A DNA stretch of 64,000 nt from DAOSCP01 sp035379625 (GTDB taxonomy: Bacteria > Bacteroidota > Ignavibacteria > Ignavibacteriales > DAOSCP01), in NCBI GenBank assembly GCA_035379625.1, contig DAOSVM010000011.1, positions 1 to 64,000 of the forward strand, written 5' to 3'. A model generated the notes under the pieces. That model had not been told where the DNA came from. It saw only the letters and a list, made by a program, of their open reading frames with translations, and searched no databases. Of the stretch, positions 25,384-34,636 are shown piece by piece; the first letter of the stretch is position 1; each line of letters begins with the position of its first letter. Position numbers and translations under genes: made by a program.

Positions 25384-27015
25384 ATGACTAAATCAATAAG
25401 AGAAAAATTTCCTTTCATTTTTTGGTTAGTTATTTTTTTTGAATTTATTGAAAGGGGTTCTTATTATGGTGTTATGAGTGTTTTATCGGTTTATTTTACT
25501 GATATATTAAAATTTAGTAAACAGGATGTAGGAATTATAAAAAGTACAATACAACCAATTCTTTATTTCCTTCCAATTGTTGCTGGTGCTTTGGCTGATA
25601 AATATGGTTACAAAAAAGCTTTATTGGTAGCATTCACATTTTTAGGAACTGGTTATCTTTTAGCTAGTCAAGTAACAACATATTCACTTGTTTTTATTTT
25701 TCTATGCATAATGGCATTAGGTGCTGGTACGTTTAAGCCTATTATATCTGGTTCTATTGCTAAAGTTACAAATGAAAAAAATAGTTCATTGGGTTTTGGA
25801 ATATATTATTGGTCAATAAATCTTGGTGCTTTTATCGTGCCGCTTGTAATTGTTCCAATACTCAAAAATATTAGCTGGAATTTTATTCTAATTTTTGCTG
25901 GTATTGCAACTGCATTGATGGTAATTCCCACTTTATTATTTTATAACGATAATATAACAGAACAAAATCAAACAAATACAGAAAAAAAAGATGTTTTACT
26001 AACTATTGCAAATGCATTTGAAATAACTTTTAGTCCTATTGTATTATTATACCATTTTTACAAAGAAAATACAATAACAAAATATATCGTTTATACAATT
26101 ATATCTTCATTCATTGCCATTTCAATTTACTATTATAAATTTGCAAGTAATTACGTAATTTTATTTATAAGCTTATTTATATTTTTTAGCTTTTTAAAAA
26201 TTCTCTTCAAAAAATATCAAAATTCAAAAATTTTATCTAATGTAATTTATTTTTTTGGCCTAATCTTAATAATTTTAATAGCACCAACAATTTATGCAAA
26301 AATTCTTTCAACAGTTATTTATTTAACTATTTTAAGTTTAAATTTAATTGAAATTGATGATAAAGCTAAATTTTCAGATCATTTTAAGTTTTTATCTTTA
26401 ATAGCCATTTATTCAGGTTTTTGGGTCTTATATTTTCAAATGTTTGATTCAGTCTTGTGGTATGTCAAGGATTATGTTAATCCAGAAGCATTAAACAATT
26501 TTGTTAACAACTCATTAAATCTAATAGGAATAAACATTAATTGGAAATTTGATATCGAGCACGTAACAGTTATCAATGCGTTAACAATCATATTGTTACA
26601 ATTAATTATTTCTAAGATAGTACAACACCGAAAAGCACTACCAACGATGATGTTTGGTATAGGTTTGGGCACATTAGGAATGTTTTTACTATCGCTTTCT
26701 TCATCAATATGGGTTTTTATGTTAGGTATTTTCATATTTTCAATTGGTGAAATGACAGCTCATCCAAAATTTATTAGTTACATTGGACAAATCGCTCCAG
26801 TTGAAAGAAAAGCTATGTATATGGGGTACATTTTCCTGTATGGGGTAATAGGAAGTAGTATTGGTGGAGTTTTAGGTGCAAATTTATACGTTCATTTTGT
26901 TGATAATTTAAAAGCTCCAAATATTTTATGGCTGATATTTACAGGAATTGGGCTCTCAACAGTAGTAGGACTTTATTTATTTAACAAATTTATAAAATTC
27001 AAGATAGCAAAATAA
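25384..27015 (+). CDS. POT/PTR-family proton-coupled oligopeptide transporter
   Basis: Inner-membrane MFS protein of 543 aa importing di- and tripeptides with protons. The diagnostic ExxER motif is visible as EFIERGSYYG near residues 17-26, followed by the MFS loop ADKYGYKKAL and the family helix GAGTFKPIISGSIAKVT. About 13-14 transmembrane segments are spread over the chain, with an AT-rich, less conserved central part (about 215-315) containing the extra helices common in bacterial POT proteins. AAGGAG precedes the start. It is transcribed alone, with repeat element B downstream. Confidence 0.9.
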   Translation: MTKSIREKFPFIFWLVIFFEFIERGSYYGVMSVLSVYFTDILKFSKQDVGIIKSTIQPILYFLPIVAGALADKYGYKKALLVAFTFLGTGYLLASQVTTYSLVFIFLCIMALGAGTFKPIISGSIAKVTNEKNSSLGFGIYYWSINLGAFIVPLVIVPILKNISWNFILIFAGIATALMVIPTLLFYNDNITEQNQTNTEKKDVLLTIANAFEITFSPIVLLYHFYKENTITKYIVYTIISSFIAISIYYYKFASNYVILFISLFIFFSFLKILFKKYQNSKILSNVIYFFGLILIILIAPTIYAKILSTVIYLTILSLNLIEIDDKAKFSDHFKFLSLIAIYSGFWVLYFQMFDSVLWYVKDYVNPEALNNFVNNSLNLIGININWKFDIEHVTVINALTIILLQLIISKIVQHRKALPTMMFGIGLGTLGMFLLSLSSSIWVFMLGIFIFSIGEMTAHPKFISYIGQIAPVERKAMYMGYIFLYGVIGSSIGGVLGANLYVHFVDNLKAPNILWLIFTGIGLSTVVGLYLFNKFIKFKIAK

Positions 27016-27058
27016 TAAAATAAAAGCTCTCTTAAAAGGGAAATTTTTTTATATATGG

Positions 27059-27595
27059 GCTCAGACGGTGTAGGCATAAGCCCCTTGCGGCATACGTCAT
27101 GCCGCAAGGGGCCAGCGGGCCGAACGGCCCGCAAAAATTTTGCCACCATTTAAATAGGTCGCAAAAATAAACGTAGCGTGGTATTGATATTTGCCACCTT
27201 GGCAAAAGGTGGCACGGAATTATCACACGGTGGTAAAAAAATGTAGGGTGGCATTGATATGCCACCTTTTTGGCATTGAATGCCACAATGGTGGCACGAA
27301 TTTTCCACGCGGTGGCAAAAATAAACGTAGCGTGGTATTGAAATTTGCCACCTTGGCAAAAGGTGGCACGGAATTATCACACGGTGGCAAAAATAAATGT
27401 AGGGTGGCATTGATATGCCACCTTTTTGGCATTGATATGCCGTGTGGTGGCACGAATTTTCCACGCGGTGGCATACAAATTTAAAAGGTGGCAATTATAT
27501 CGACAATACAATATAAATGCCATCTTTATTTTTTTGCAAGAATTGCAAAAAACCGCACAACGTCAGTTGCGCGGTCACGCTTACACCGTCTGAGC
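27059..27595. mobile_element. Hairpin-packed terminal-inverted-repeat element, copy B (longest)
   Basis: Left end GCTCAGACGGTGTAGGC (27059-27075) mirrors GCTTACACCGTCTGAGC (27579-27595) with one mismatch. Left module: 14-bp perfect stem (27080-27112) and 7-bp perfect stem GCGGGCC / GGCCCGC with GAAC loop (27115-27132). Interior: four tandem units in alternating x-y-x-y order. Right module: GGTGGCAATTATAT stem region (27487-27524, decayed on one side) and CCGCACAAC / GTTGCGCGG (27553-27574, one mismatch). Frames of up to 114 codons on both strands read as Cys/His/Pro strings imposed by the palindromes and are rejected as genes. It lies between convergent transcription units. Confidence 0.82.
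27173..27480. repeat. Four-unit palindromic tandem array inside element B
   Basis: Units begin with GTAG at 27173, 27243, 27327 and 27399, giving periods of 70, 84 and 72 bp. Type x (70-72 bp) contains GTGGTATTGATATTTGCCAC, then CCTTGGCAAAAGG and a TATCACACGG half; type y (84 bp) contains GGTGGCATTGATATGCCACC, TTTTT, GGCATTGAATGCC and TTTTCCACGCGG. The x-y pair of about 154 bp is itself duplicated. Confidence 0.78.
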
Positions 27596-27798
27596 TATAA
27601 TAATAAAGTCTTTAAAAAATTTATAAGATATTTTAAAAATAAATCTTTTACAAATTATTAATACAAATAAAAAAACTTCAATGATGACTTATAAAACATC
27701 TTTTAATGTAGGAAATAATTAAAAATACTCTATAGGATTAAAAAGGTTTGAAGTAATAGAAATAACACTGTTTAATTTATATAAAAAATTTAAAAATA

Positions 27799-27829
27799 AA
27801 AAAGCCTTTAGAAATATTAAAGGCTTTTT
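27799..27829 (-). terminator. Terminator downstream of tRNA-Ala
   Basis: A 12-bp perfect stem AAAAAGCCTTTA / TAAAGGCTTTTT around GAAATAT lies three bases past the 3' end of the minus-strand tRNA-Ala and ends in a T-run on that strand. Confidence 0.85.
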
Positions 27830-27831
27830 CG

Positions 27832-27904
27832 TGGAGGCAAGCGGGATCGAACCGCTGACCTTCTGCTTGCAAGGCAGATGCTCTCCCAGCTGAGCTATGC
27901 CCCC
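27832..27904 (-). tRNA. tRNA-Ala (anticodon TGC)
   Basis: Read on the minus strand: acceptor GGGGGCA pairs with TGCCTCC, D-arm AGCTCAGCTGGGAGAGC, anticodon stem TCTGC / GCAGA around CTTGCAA (anticodon TGC), T-loop TTCGATC. Discriminator A is followed by CGA, so CCA is added after transcription. Confidence 0.97.
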
Positions 27905-27975
27905 ATAGTTTTTTCAAATTTTATTAAATTTGAAATACTAATATAATATATTTTTCATCAAAATGCAAATAAATT

Positions 27976-30900
27976 TTATTTAATTAGTAACATTTTTTTT
28001 GTAAAACTGCCATAGGTGGTCTCTAACATATAATAATAGATGCCACTTGGTAAAGATGATGCATCAAATTGTACAGTATATTTACCATTTGTTTGATATC
28101 CGTTTACTAAAACTTTTACTTCTTGACCAATAGAATTGAATACTCTTAATTTAACATTTGTATCTACTTTTAAAGAATAAGCTATATTTGTTACTGGATT
28201 AAAAGGATTTGGATAATTTTGATATAATTCAAATTCGTATTTCTTATTTGTTTGATTATTAGTTTTATTCTCAATCGTTACTGGTGGCGTGTAAGAAGTA
28301 TACATTCCGGCGCCTAAATTAGAAAAATCTGCTGAAGTTATAGCAGTATTATGAGCATACGCCCATCCTATATATTTAAAATCTTTTCCTTCATAAGTAT
28401 CATCTGGTGTGGAAGATGTAACTTCACTATCACTGTAGCTTGCAGGATTTATTGCAGAAGCATAATCGAGTTTTGCCCCTTTTTTAGTTTTAATTGTCCA
28501 AGTTCCATCAGGATTAAGTTTCACATAAAAGTTTACACCATTATCAGCATCGGCATAATTATATCCAGAAGTTAATATTTTTGTTGCACCAGTTGGAAGA
28601 GTTGTACCAGTACTAATTCCTTTTTCAAATTTAAATAAAACTAATGGGTCATCGCCCGCGGAATTGTATTCATATCCAATTGCATATCCCTGAGTTGAAG
28701 AAGCATTTAATATAGGTGAATTTGCAGCTAAAACCATAGCGCAACTATAATTTGATGAGCCCCAACCACCAACAGAAGTTCTATTCAAATCCATCCAGCC
28801 TATCCATTCATTGGAAAATTCACTTCCTAAACTCCAATTTGGTAATTTTTGTGTTATATCATAACTTATATATGAGTGTTCTGGCGTAGATACGCCCCCA
28901 GTTTCGGCGGAAATGACTTTTGAATTTAGATATTTAGTCCAAATACCATCTTTGGATGCAACGATCATACTATCGGTTCCATCATATTTTTCCAATAAAA
29001 TTAAATTAGATTGTGAAGTAATCATATGTTTACCTAAGTCTGAAACATCATCAGTATTAGCATAATTCCATTCAATACCTAGTGTAGCAAAATCATTTGT
29101 ATTGACAATAGGATTTGTGATAGTTGTTTTTCTTCGTAATGTTTTATCTAACGTTGACCAAGAAGTTAAATATTTCCATTCAGTGCCTGGGTTTTGACCT
29201 ATAACGCCAACAACATCAATATCCTTATTTTGAGATTTTCGGTATAATGATACAGCGTCGTTTCCATCAAATTTTAAATTTTCCCAAGCAATAGCTGATC
29301 CAGTATAAAGATTTGATTTTGAATTCTTTATAACAAGTGTCGTATTATCTTCCATAAATCCGCTAAAATTATATTCATATGTAGGATTATTAGCACCATC
29401 ACAATAAACTCTTAAACTGTAATCAGATAATTCAACCTTGAAACCAGTTCCATTGTAAATTTCTATGTATTGATTATCGCCAGTTCCTTCGACGTATTCA
29501 CTTATAAGTAATTCTGAAGTATTAACATATTTTGTAAAAGCTTGACAATATTGTGGATTATCGGTTTTGTAGTTTTTACTCGTTGTACCATTGAAAGGAT
29601 ATATTGTAAAATAATATCTTTGATTGACATTCAAATTTGAAACATAATAACTATTTATATTACCGGGAGTTACAACAATAATACCTAATGAATCTGACAA
29701 ATCGTAATCATTAGAATAATCTTTTCCATCTTCAGGAACAAAATTTATATTATTTGAGTTTGTATATGAAATTATATATCCTGTTGGTTTAGGTAGTGAA
29801 TCATATTTCCATTCAAGTGTTACGAAATTATTTCCGGTACGTGATACTTTAAAATCATTAACACTAAATTTAGGTTCAATACTTATACCGGTTGTGGTTA
29901 CCTTAATTTTTGGGATTTGACCATCTGTTTTATAATTTATAGAATCTGCATCGCCATTATATGAAAAAACTGAAAAATAATAATCAGTTGCTGGTTGAAG
30001 ATTATTGAGTACATACGATGAAACATTATTTTCGACATAAATTAAGCCATTGCCATCCGAAAAATTTAAATCTTGGTTGTATTTTTTCCCATCAACTGGG
30101 AAAGTAATATCAGGTATTGAGCTCATTATAATTAAATAACCTGCAGGGCTTTGCGTACCTGGAAGAGCTAAATCCCATTCTATTTTTACAGAATTATCTA
30201 ATATAGACGATGCTCTTAAATTTGTAATATTATTAGTTGGCTCGTTAGCTAATTTCAAATTTATATTTTTGTATGATAGATTATACCAATTTATATAATC
30301 AACCCATTCTGGATGGTCAACAAAAGGATTTCTATTCTTTTGTATTGAATAAATATAATCATTTCTTGATCTTTCCCATTCATCTGGTGGATCTTGTTTA
30401 TGCCATTTTAATAAAATAGCAACACTTTGTGTATCTTCGCCAAGATTTTTAAGAGTAACACTATTTAAATAGTTGAATGTCCAATCTTTATTGTTTACGC
30501 CATTATATCTTAAAGACATATAAAGTAGTGCTCTTGCGGCATCACCTTTATGCTCATTTCTTGGTTCAAAAACAGGTTTACCGTTAACATTAAGTCCATA
30601 TTTACAACTCAAAAAAGATGAAGTAACTGTAAGAACTTCTCCTAAAGGGTGGTTATTCCTTACACCATTAGCTTTATTTTGATTAGTGGGGAAAAGATGA
30701 TGCTGGTCAGAATATTCTGGACCACTTTTTGAAGAGTAAGTTGGCATCCAGCTGTGACAAAACGTATGTTCTCTTGAGAAATATCCCCAAGCAAATGGTG
30801 GTGTATAAGTGTAAACTTCACCTGAATATACACAAGTTACTTTTCTCTGTCCGTTGCCAGCATCTGATGAAGCAAAGTTTGCTATGTTTGTCTCATCAAA

Positions 30901-31053
30901 TTGATCGTAGGGAATTACAACGGTATTACTTCTAATCAAATTTTGTAAATCTTGAATAAAAGTATTTTTTGAAGGGTCAATGTTTTGATAATAATTTCCT
31001 TGTGCAAATACAAAATAGATTAAAAATAACAAAAATACGGTTACTTTTTTCAT
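27976..31053 (-). CDS. Secreted multidomain endonuclease I with T9SS sorting domain
   Basis: Secreted nuclease of 1025 aa. Order: signal peptide (1-17, ending VFAQ); endonuclease I / EndA-type domain (about 20-260) with REHTFCHSWMP, SDQHHLFPT and NHPLGEV; two fibronectin type III repeats (about 275-385 and 395-505); a lamin-tail-like domain (about 508-640, LLISEYVEGTGDNQYIEIYN); a long beta-rich region (about 690-940) that may be a carbohydrate- or surface-binding sandwich; and the C-terminal sorting domain starting near 945 with YQNYPNPFNPVTNI and ending PSGIYYYMLET...KKMLLIK. Likely role: degrading extracellular DNA or RNA for nutrients, including phosphate. The T9SS domain is strong evidence for an FCB-group host. 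It is a single gene. Confidence 0.9.
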   Translation of the reverse strand: MKKVTVFLLFLIYFVFAQGNYYQNIDPSKNTFIQDLQNLIRSNTVVIPYDQFDETNIANFASSDAGNGQRKVTCVYSGEVYTYTPPFAWGYFSREHTFCHSWMPTYSSKSGPEYSDQHHLFPTNQNKANGVRNNHPLGEVLTVTSSFLSCKYGLNVNGKPVFEPRNEHKGDAARALLYMSLRYNGVNNKDWTFNYLNSVTLKNLGEDTQSVAILLKWHKQDPPDEWERSRNDYIYSIQKNRNPFVDHPEWVDYINWYNLSYKNINLKLANEPTNNITNLRASSILDNSVKIEWDLALPGTQSPAGYLIIMSSIPDITFPVDGKKYNQDLNFSDGNGLIYVENNVSSYVLNNLQPATDYYFSVFSYNGDADSINYKTDGQIPKIKVTTTGISIEPKFSVNDFKVSRTGNNFVTLEWKYDSLPKPTGYIISYTNSNNINFVPEDGKDYSNDYDLSDSLGIIVVTPGNINSYYVSNLNVNQRYYFTIYPFNGTTSKNYKTDNPQYCQAFTKYVNTSELLISEYVEGTGDNQYIEIYNGTGFKVELSDYSLRVYCDGANNPTYEYNFSGFMEDNTTLVIKNSKSNLYTGSAIAWENLKFDGNDAVSLYRKSQNKDIDVVGVIGQNPGTEWKYLTSWSTLDKTLRRKTTITNPIVNTNDFATLGIEWNYANTDDVSDLGKHMITSQSNLILLEKYDGTDSMIVASKDGIWTKYLNSKVISAETGGVSTPEHSYISYDITQKLPNWSLGSEFSNEWIGWMDLNRTSVGGWGSSNYSCAMVLAANSPILNASSTQGYAIGYEYNSAGDDPLVLFKFEKGISTGTTLPTGATKILTSGYNYADADNGVNFYVKLNPDGTWTIKTKKGAKLDYASAINPASYSDSEVTSSTPDDTYEGKDFKYIGWAYAHNTAITSADFSNLGAGMYTSYTPPVTIENKTNNQTNKKYEFELYQNYPNPFNPVTNIAYSLKVDTNVKLRVFNSIGQEVKVLVNGYQTNGKYTVQFDASSLPSGIYYYMLETTYGSFTKKMLLIK

Positions 31054-31158
31054 TTATTTTTCTCTCATTGTTTACGAATGATTAACATATTTGAACTTAT
31101 ATACTTGTTAAAATGTTTGTAAATTTATTATATTAATTTCTAAAAAAAAAATATTTTA

Positions 31159-31455
31159 ATGCGAAAAATATTTGCAATTTTTGTTTACATAAATGTAATC
31201 CTTTTATCCATCCTTCATTTTCACGAAATTAATTTATTTCCAGACACTCCATCCAATATTGTAATTAATAAAGATGATTGTCAAGGGTCAAGTTGTGATA
31301 TATGTACTCTTGTTCATAATAATTTTGATACTGTCCAGAATTATCAACTAATTTCAATTTTTAATTTTCTTCCCTATAATTTTCAATCTGTAAATTCATC
31401 CACATTAAAATCTTCAGAAAATAAATACTTAACAAAAGCTCCTCCAATATTATAA
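31159..31455 (+). CDS. Small Cys-containing exported protein (DUF2946-like layout)
   Basis: 98 aa with an N-terminal hydrophobic segment (residues 3-20), HFHEIN, then DCQGSSCDICTLVHN (three Cys with CDIC as CxxC) and a C-terminal KAPPIL. The pattern of a membrane segment, His plus CxxC, and a terminal R/K-A-P-P motif matches small DUF2946-like proteins often encoded just before metal-related TonB receptors. The family match is by pattern only. No Shine-Dalgarno site is visible before the ATG. It heads the lipoprotein-receptor cassette, 61 bp upstream of the lipoprotein gene. Confidence 0.6.
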   Translation: MRKIFAIFVYINVILLSILHFHEINLFPDTPSNIVINKDDCQGSSCDICTLVHNNFDTVQNYQLISIFNFLPYNFQSVNSSTLKSSENKYLTKAPPIL

Positions 31456-31516
31456 AAAATATTTCAATCATATAATATTTAAATTTTATTTATTCATTAT
31501 TTATTAGGAGCTTGCA

Positions 31517-32374
31517 ATGTTTCAAAAAAATATATTAAAATTAGTATTATTTATTTTTGTTCTGTTTTTGCTAAATGGTTGTAAAGAAGATAGTAATCCA
31601 TCTACTCCACAAACACCACATTTTGAGGCAGATGGACTTATTATCCAAGATGCAACAAAAAAAATTATTTTTGCTGTACATCAAGGAATTATTTTAAGAG
31701 AATATAATGGACAAATATTACAAGATACTTTGGTTGCACCATTAAATGCTTTATCCGAACATTTTAGTGTAAAATTTTTAGATGCAAATAAAAATATTAT
31801 TAACCCACCGACTGATTCAGACCATTTACTTGGTTTTAATATAACAGATAAAAGTATTTTAAGTGTGGTTCAAGATGATCCCAAAGAATATGCTTTCCAT
31901 TTGAAAGGGTTAAAAGAGGGTAAAACAACAATTGAATTTTTAGTGAATCATATGGGGCATCCTGATTTTAGAACACCAAAAATTCCAGTCAAAGTTGTAG
32001 TTGATACTACCAAACACGGTGAGCCTATTGCAGTTTTATTTAGCTACGAAGAAAATAATCAACAATTAGCATCAGCTACTACAAATTCTACAACCGGGAA
32101 AATAACATTAAAATTAAGAGATACTACAGAGCATATAAAAATTGAGTTTTTGGATGAAAATAATAAAAAATTTCAACCTGAATATCCATTACATAATTTT
32201 GAATTAGTTTTTGATGACAACACAATTGCAACTTTCATTAGAGAAGCAGATGAACCTTGGGTAGTTAGGTTTATAGGGAAGAAAATCGGCACTACAAAAT
32301 TTCAATTCAAATTGATAGTAAATGGTAATGCTGAATTTGTTTCATCAAAAATTAATGTTGAGGTGACAAATTGA
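31517..32374 (+). CDS. Lipoprotein with duplicated Ig-like domain, receptor partner
   Basis: 285 aa. Lipobox LLNGC puts the lipid-modified Cys at residue 22, followed by an acidic and Ser/Pro-rich linker. Two repeats of about 120 residues follow (about 38-165 and 170-283), aligning as LSEHFSVKFLDANKN... with TTEHIKIEFLDENNK..., so one domain was duplicated. The first repeat carries several His (NHMGHPDF, SDHLLGF) that could bind metal; the second has fewer. The gene starts after TTAGGAG and its stop overlaps the TTG start of the TonB receptor gene. It probably forms a surface or periplasmic accessory to that receptor. No exact family recognised. Confidence 0.7.
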   Translation: MFQKNILKLVLFIFVLFLLNGCKEDSNPSTPQTPHFEADGLIIQDATKKIIFAVHQGIILREYNGQILQDTLVAPLNALSEHFSVKFLDANKNIINPPTDSDHLLGFNITDKSILSVVQDDPKEYAFHLKGLKEGKTTIEFLVNHMGHPDFRTPKIPVKVVVDTTKHGEPIAVLFSYEENNQQLASATTNSTTGKITLKLRDTTEHIKIEFLDENNKKFQPEYPLHNFELVFDDNTIATFIREADEPWVVRFIGKKIGTTKFQFKLIVNGNAEFVSSKINVEVTN

Positions 32375-34584
32375 AAAAAAATATAATAGCAAGCCACATT
32401 ATTGTGGCTTTGCTTTTTATTAATAATTATTTATTTAGTCAAGAAATTATAAAATTGAAATTCATCGATAGCGATAACCATAAATTATTACAAAATGTCA
32501 AAGTAATTGTTCAAAATGAAAAAAATTATTCAAAGTTTACCAACGATAGCGGTTGTGTCACATTTAGTAATTTACATTTGGATACAAATAGAATAGAAAT
32601 TAAAGCATTTTTAATTGGTTATCAGGTATATACAAATTATTTTAATCTACAAGAATTATCAAATAAAACTATAATAATACATCTTTCACCACTTAACTAT
32701 GGATTGAAATCTGTTACTGTTAGCTGTTATGTGGATAAAAATAAATTTGACGATGTTTTAAATTCAATTAATAAACAATCTGGTAAAAACTTACAGAAAG
32801 ATCTATCCAATTCATTGGCTATGTCAATGCGAAATCAAGTTGGTGTTGCAATAAGAAGTATGGGCCCAGCTCCTGCACGGCCTGTCATTCGTGGTTTGAA
32901 TGGTAACCGCATTGAATTAGCAGAAGATGGTCAGTCAACAAACGATTTATCTGCTACTTCACCAGATCACGCAACAACAATTGAACCATATACAATTGAA
33001 AGTATTGAAATAGTGCGTGGTCCTAAATTATTAATGTATACTCCAGTAGCAATAGGTGGTTTTGTTAATGTTATACGTAATGATATAATTTCATCAAAAT
33101 TATTTAAACCTAATATTCAGTTAGGTAGTTTCTACGAAAGTATAAACAATTCGAATGCTGAGTTTATAAATGTAAAATTACCAATAACATCTTTTAATTT
33201 AAATTTTGAAGCGCTTCGAAAAAAAAGCGATGATATGAAAATTCATAATGAAAAATTTAAAAACACTAACATATCAAACTATGCATTTGCATTTTCTACA
33301 TCATATATTTTTGATAATGGTTTTGTAGGTTTTGGTTTTAGAAAATTTAATTCGTCATATGGTGTTCCCGGAGGTGTGGTCGGAACACATCCTAATGGCG
33401 TTGATATTGATATGGGCAAAAATAACTATTCATTTAAATTTGCTTATGAATTAGATAATAGAAATTTTAGAAATATAACGATAGATTTATCAAGAACATA
33501 TTATCATCACACTGAATATGAAGCAAAAAATGTTGTGGGTGCTGAATTTCTTTCATTAAAATATGATTCAAAAATCAACTTAAATTATTTTAAAATTTTT
33601 GGTATTGATAATGGAGATGCAGGTATCTCATTAAATTACAGAGATTTCAAGGTTGGCGGTTATGTTTTTACTCCTTTTGTTAGATCTTATAATCTTGCAT
33701 TTTATAATTTTAATAATATTGATTTAAGAGAATTAAATTTACAATTTTCCTATCGTCTTAATTATGATACATATAAACCTAATAAAAATTCTTTTTTACG
33801 CCCAGAGTATTTAAAAAATCGTGATTATTTGACTTATTCTTTAGCTTTTTCCGCAATTTATAATATAACACCAGAATATAATTTGGGAATAATGTTATCG
33901 AAGTCTTCGAGAGTGCCATCAATTGAAGAACTGTATAGTGAAGGACCACATTTAGCAGCTTATTCTTATGAAATTGGAAATCCAAATTTAAAGGATGAAA
34001 ATGGTTATGGTGTTGAAATAATTTCATCTTATAAGAAGGATAATTTTGAATTTATTACTAATCTTTACAATTACTATTTGAGCAGTTTTATAGCAACTAG
34101 AAATACTGGTAAAACTAACTATCAAACATTGTTACCAATATACCAAACTGATGGAAATAATGCTGTAATTCGTGGTACCGAAGTTTCGATAAAATATAAT
34201 TTATTTGAAAATATTTCAATATCTTCCAATTTAAGTTATACTTATGGTAAAAACATATCACAGAATTTGCCATTGCCAGCTATTGCACCATTAAAAAATG
34301 TTAATCAAATAAATTGGAAAAATAATTATTTCATTATAATCGTGACTAATGAAAATGTTCTAAAACAAAATCGAACTGATTTATTTGAATTACCAACTTC
34401 AGGTTATAATATTTGGAATTTCTCTGTAAATAGTTCTTTTTATGTAGGGAAAATTTATAGCGATTTATATATCTCGATTGATAATATTTTTAATGCAGTT
34501 TATTACAACCATCTTTCACGATTAAAAATGGTTATGCCAGAACCGGGGAGAAATTTCAGAGTTAATTACAAAATTTATTTTTAA
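32371..34584 (+). CDS. TonB-dependent receptor, ZnuD-like (probable zinc or other metal uptake)
   Basis: Outer-membrane receptor of 737 aa starting with TTG inside the stop codon of the lipoprotein gene (TTGA). Seen: signal peptide (1-23), a carboxypeptidase-like beta domain (about 25-105), the plug with VGVAIRSMGPAPARPVIRGL, the stretch DLSATSPDHATTIEPYTIES and VRGPKLLMYTPVAIGGFVNV, then a 22-strand barrel with NLKDENGYGVEI and a C-terminal aromatic strand. The plug segment, including SPDHA, closely parallels zinc receptors of the ZnuD type. Zinc specificity is inference from that likeness and from the His/Cys-containing neighbours. TonB/ExbBD are not in the window. Confidence 0.8.
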   Translation: MKKNIIASHIIVALLFINNYLFSQEIIKLKFIDSDNHKLLQNVKVIVQNEKNYSKFTNDSGCVTFSNLHLDTNRIEIKAFLIGYQVYTNYFNLQELSNKTIIIHLSPLNYGLKSVTVSCYVDKNKFDDVLNSINKQSGKNLQKDLSNSLAMSMRNQVGVAIRSMGPAPARPVIRGLNGNRIELAEDGQSTNDLSATSPDHATTIEPYTIESIEIVRGPKLLMYTPVAIGGFVNVIRNDIISSKLFKPNIQLGSFYESINNSNAEFINVKLPITSFNLNFEALRKKSDDMKIHNEKFKNTNISNYAFAFSTSYIFDNGFVGFGFRKFNSSYGVPGGVVGTHPNGVDIDMGKNNYSFKFAYELDNRNFRNITIDLSRTYYHHTEYEAKNVVGAEFLSLKYDSKINLNYFKIFGIDNGDAGISLNYRDFKVGGYVFTPFVRSYNLAFYNFNNIDLRELNLQFSYRLNYDTYKPNKNSFLRPEYLKNRDYLTYSLAFSAIYNITPEYNLGIMLSKSSRVPSIEELYSEGPHLAAYSYEIGNPNLKDENGYGVEIISSYKKDNFEFITNLYNYYLSSFIATRNTGKTNYQTLLPIYQTDGNNAVIRGTEVSIKYNLFENISISSNLSYTYGKNISQNLPLPAIAPLKNVNQINWKNNYFIIIVTNENVLKQNRTDLFELPTSGYNIWNFSVNSSFYVGKIYSDLYISIDNIFNAVYYNHLSRLKMVMPEPGRNFRVNYKIYF

Positions 34585-34636
34585 ATTTTGAGAAAAATAT
34601 TTAACTTTATAACTTATATAAATTTATGGGGGATAA

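Noticed and set aside
27173..27480. CRISPR array
   Set aside because: Units touch each other without unique spacers, are 70-84 bp long with internal palindromes, and no cas gene is present.
27059..27595. Integron attC cassette array
   Set aside because: No attC core (GTTRRRY) pattern, no cassette genes and no integrase nearby.
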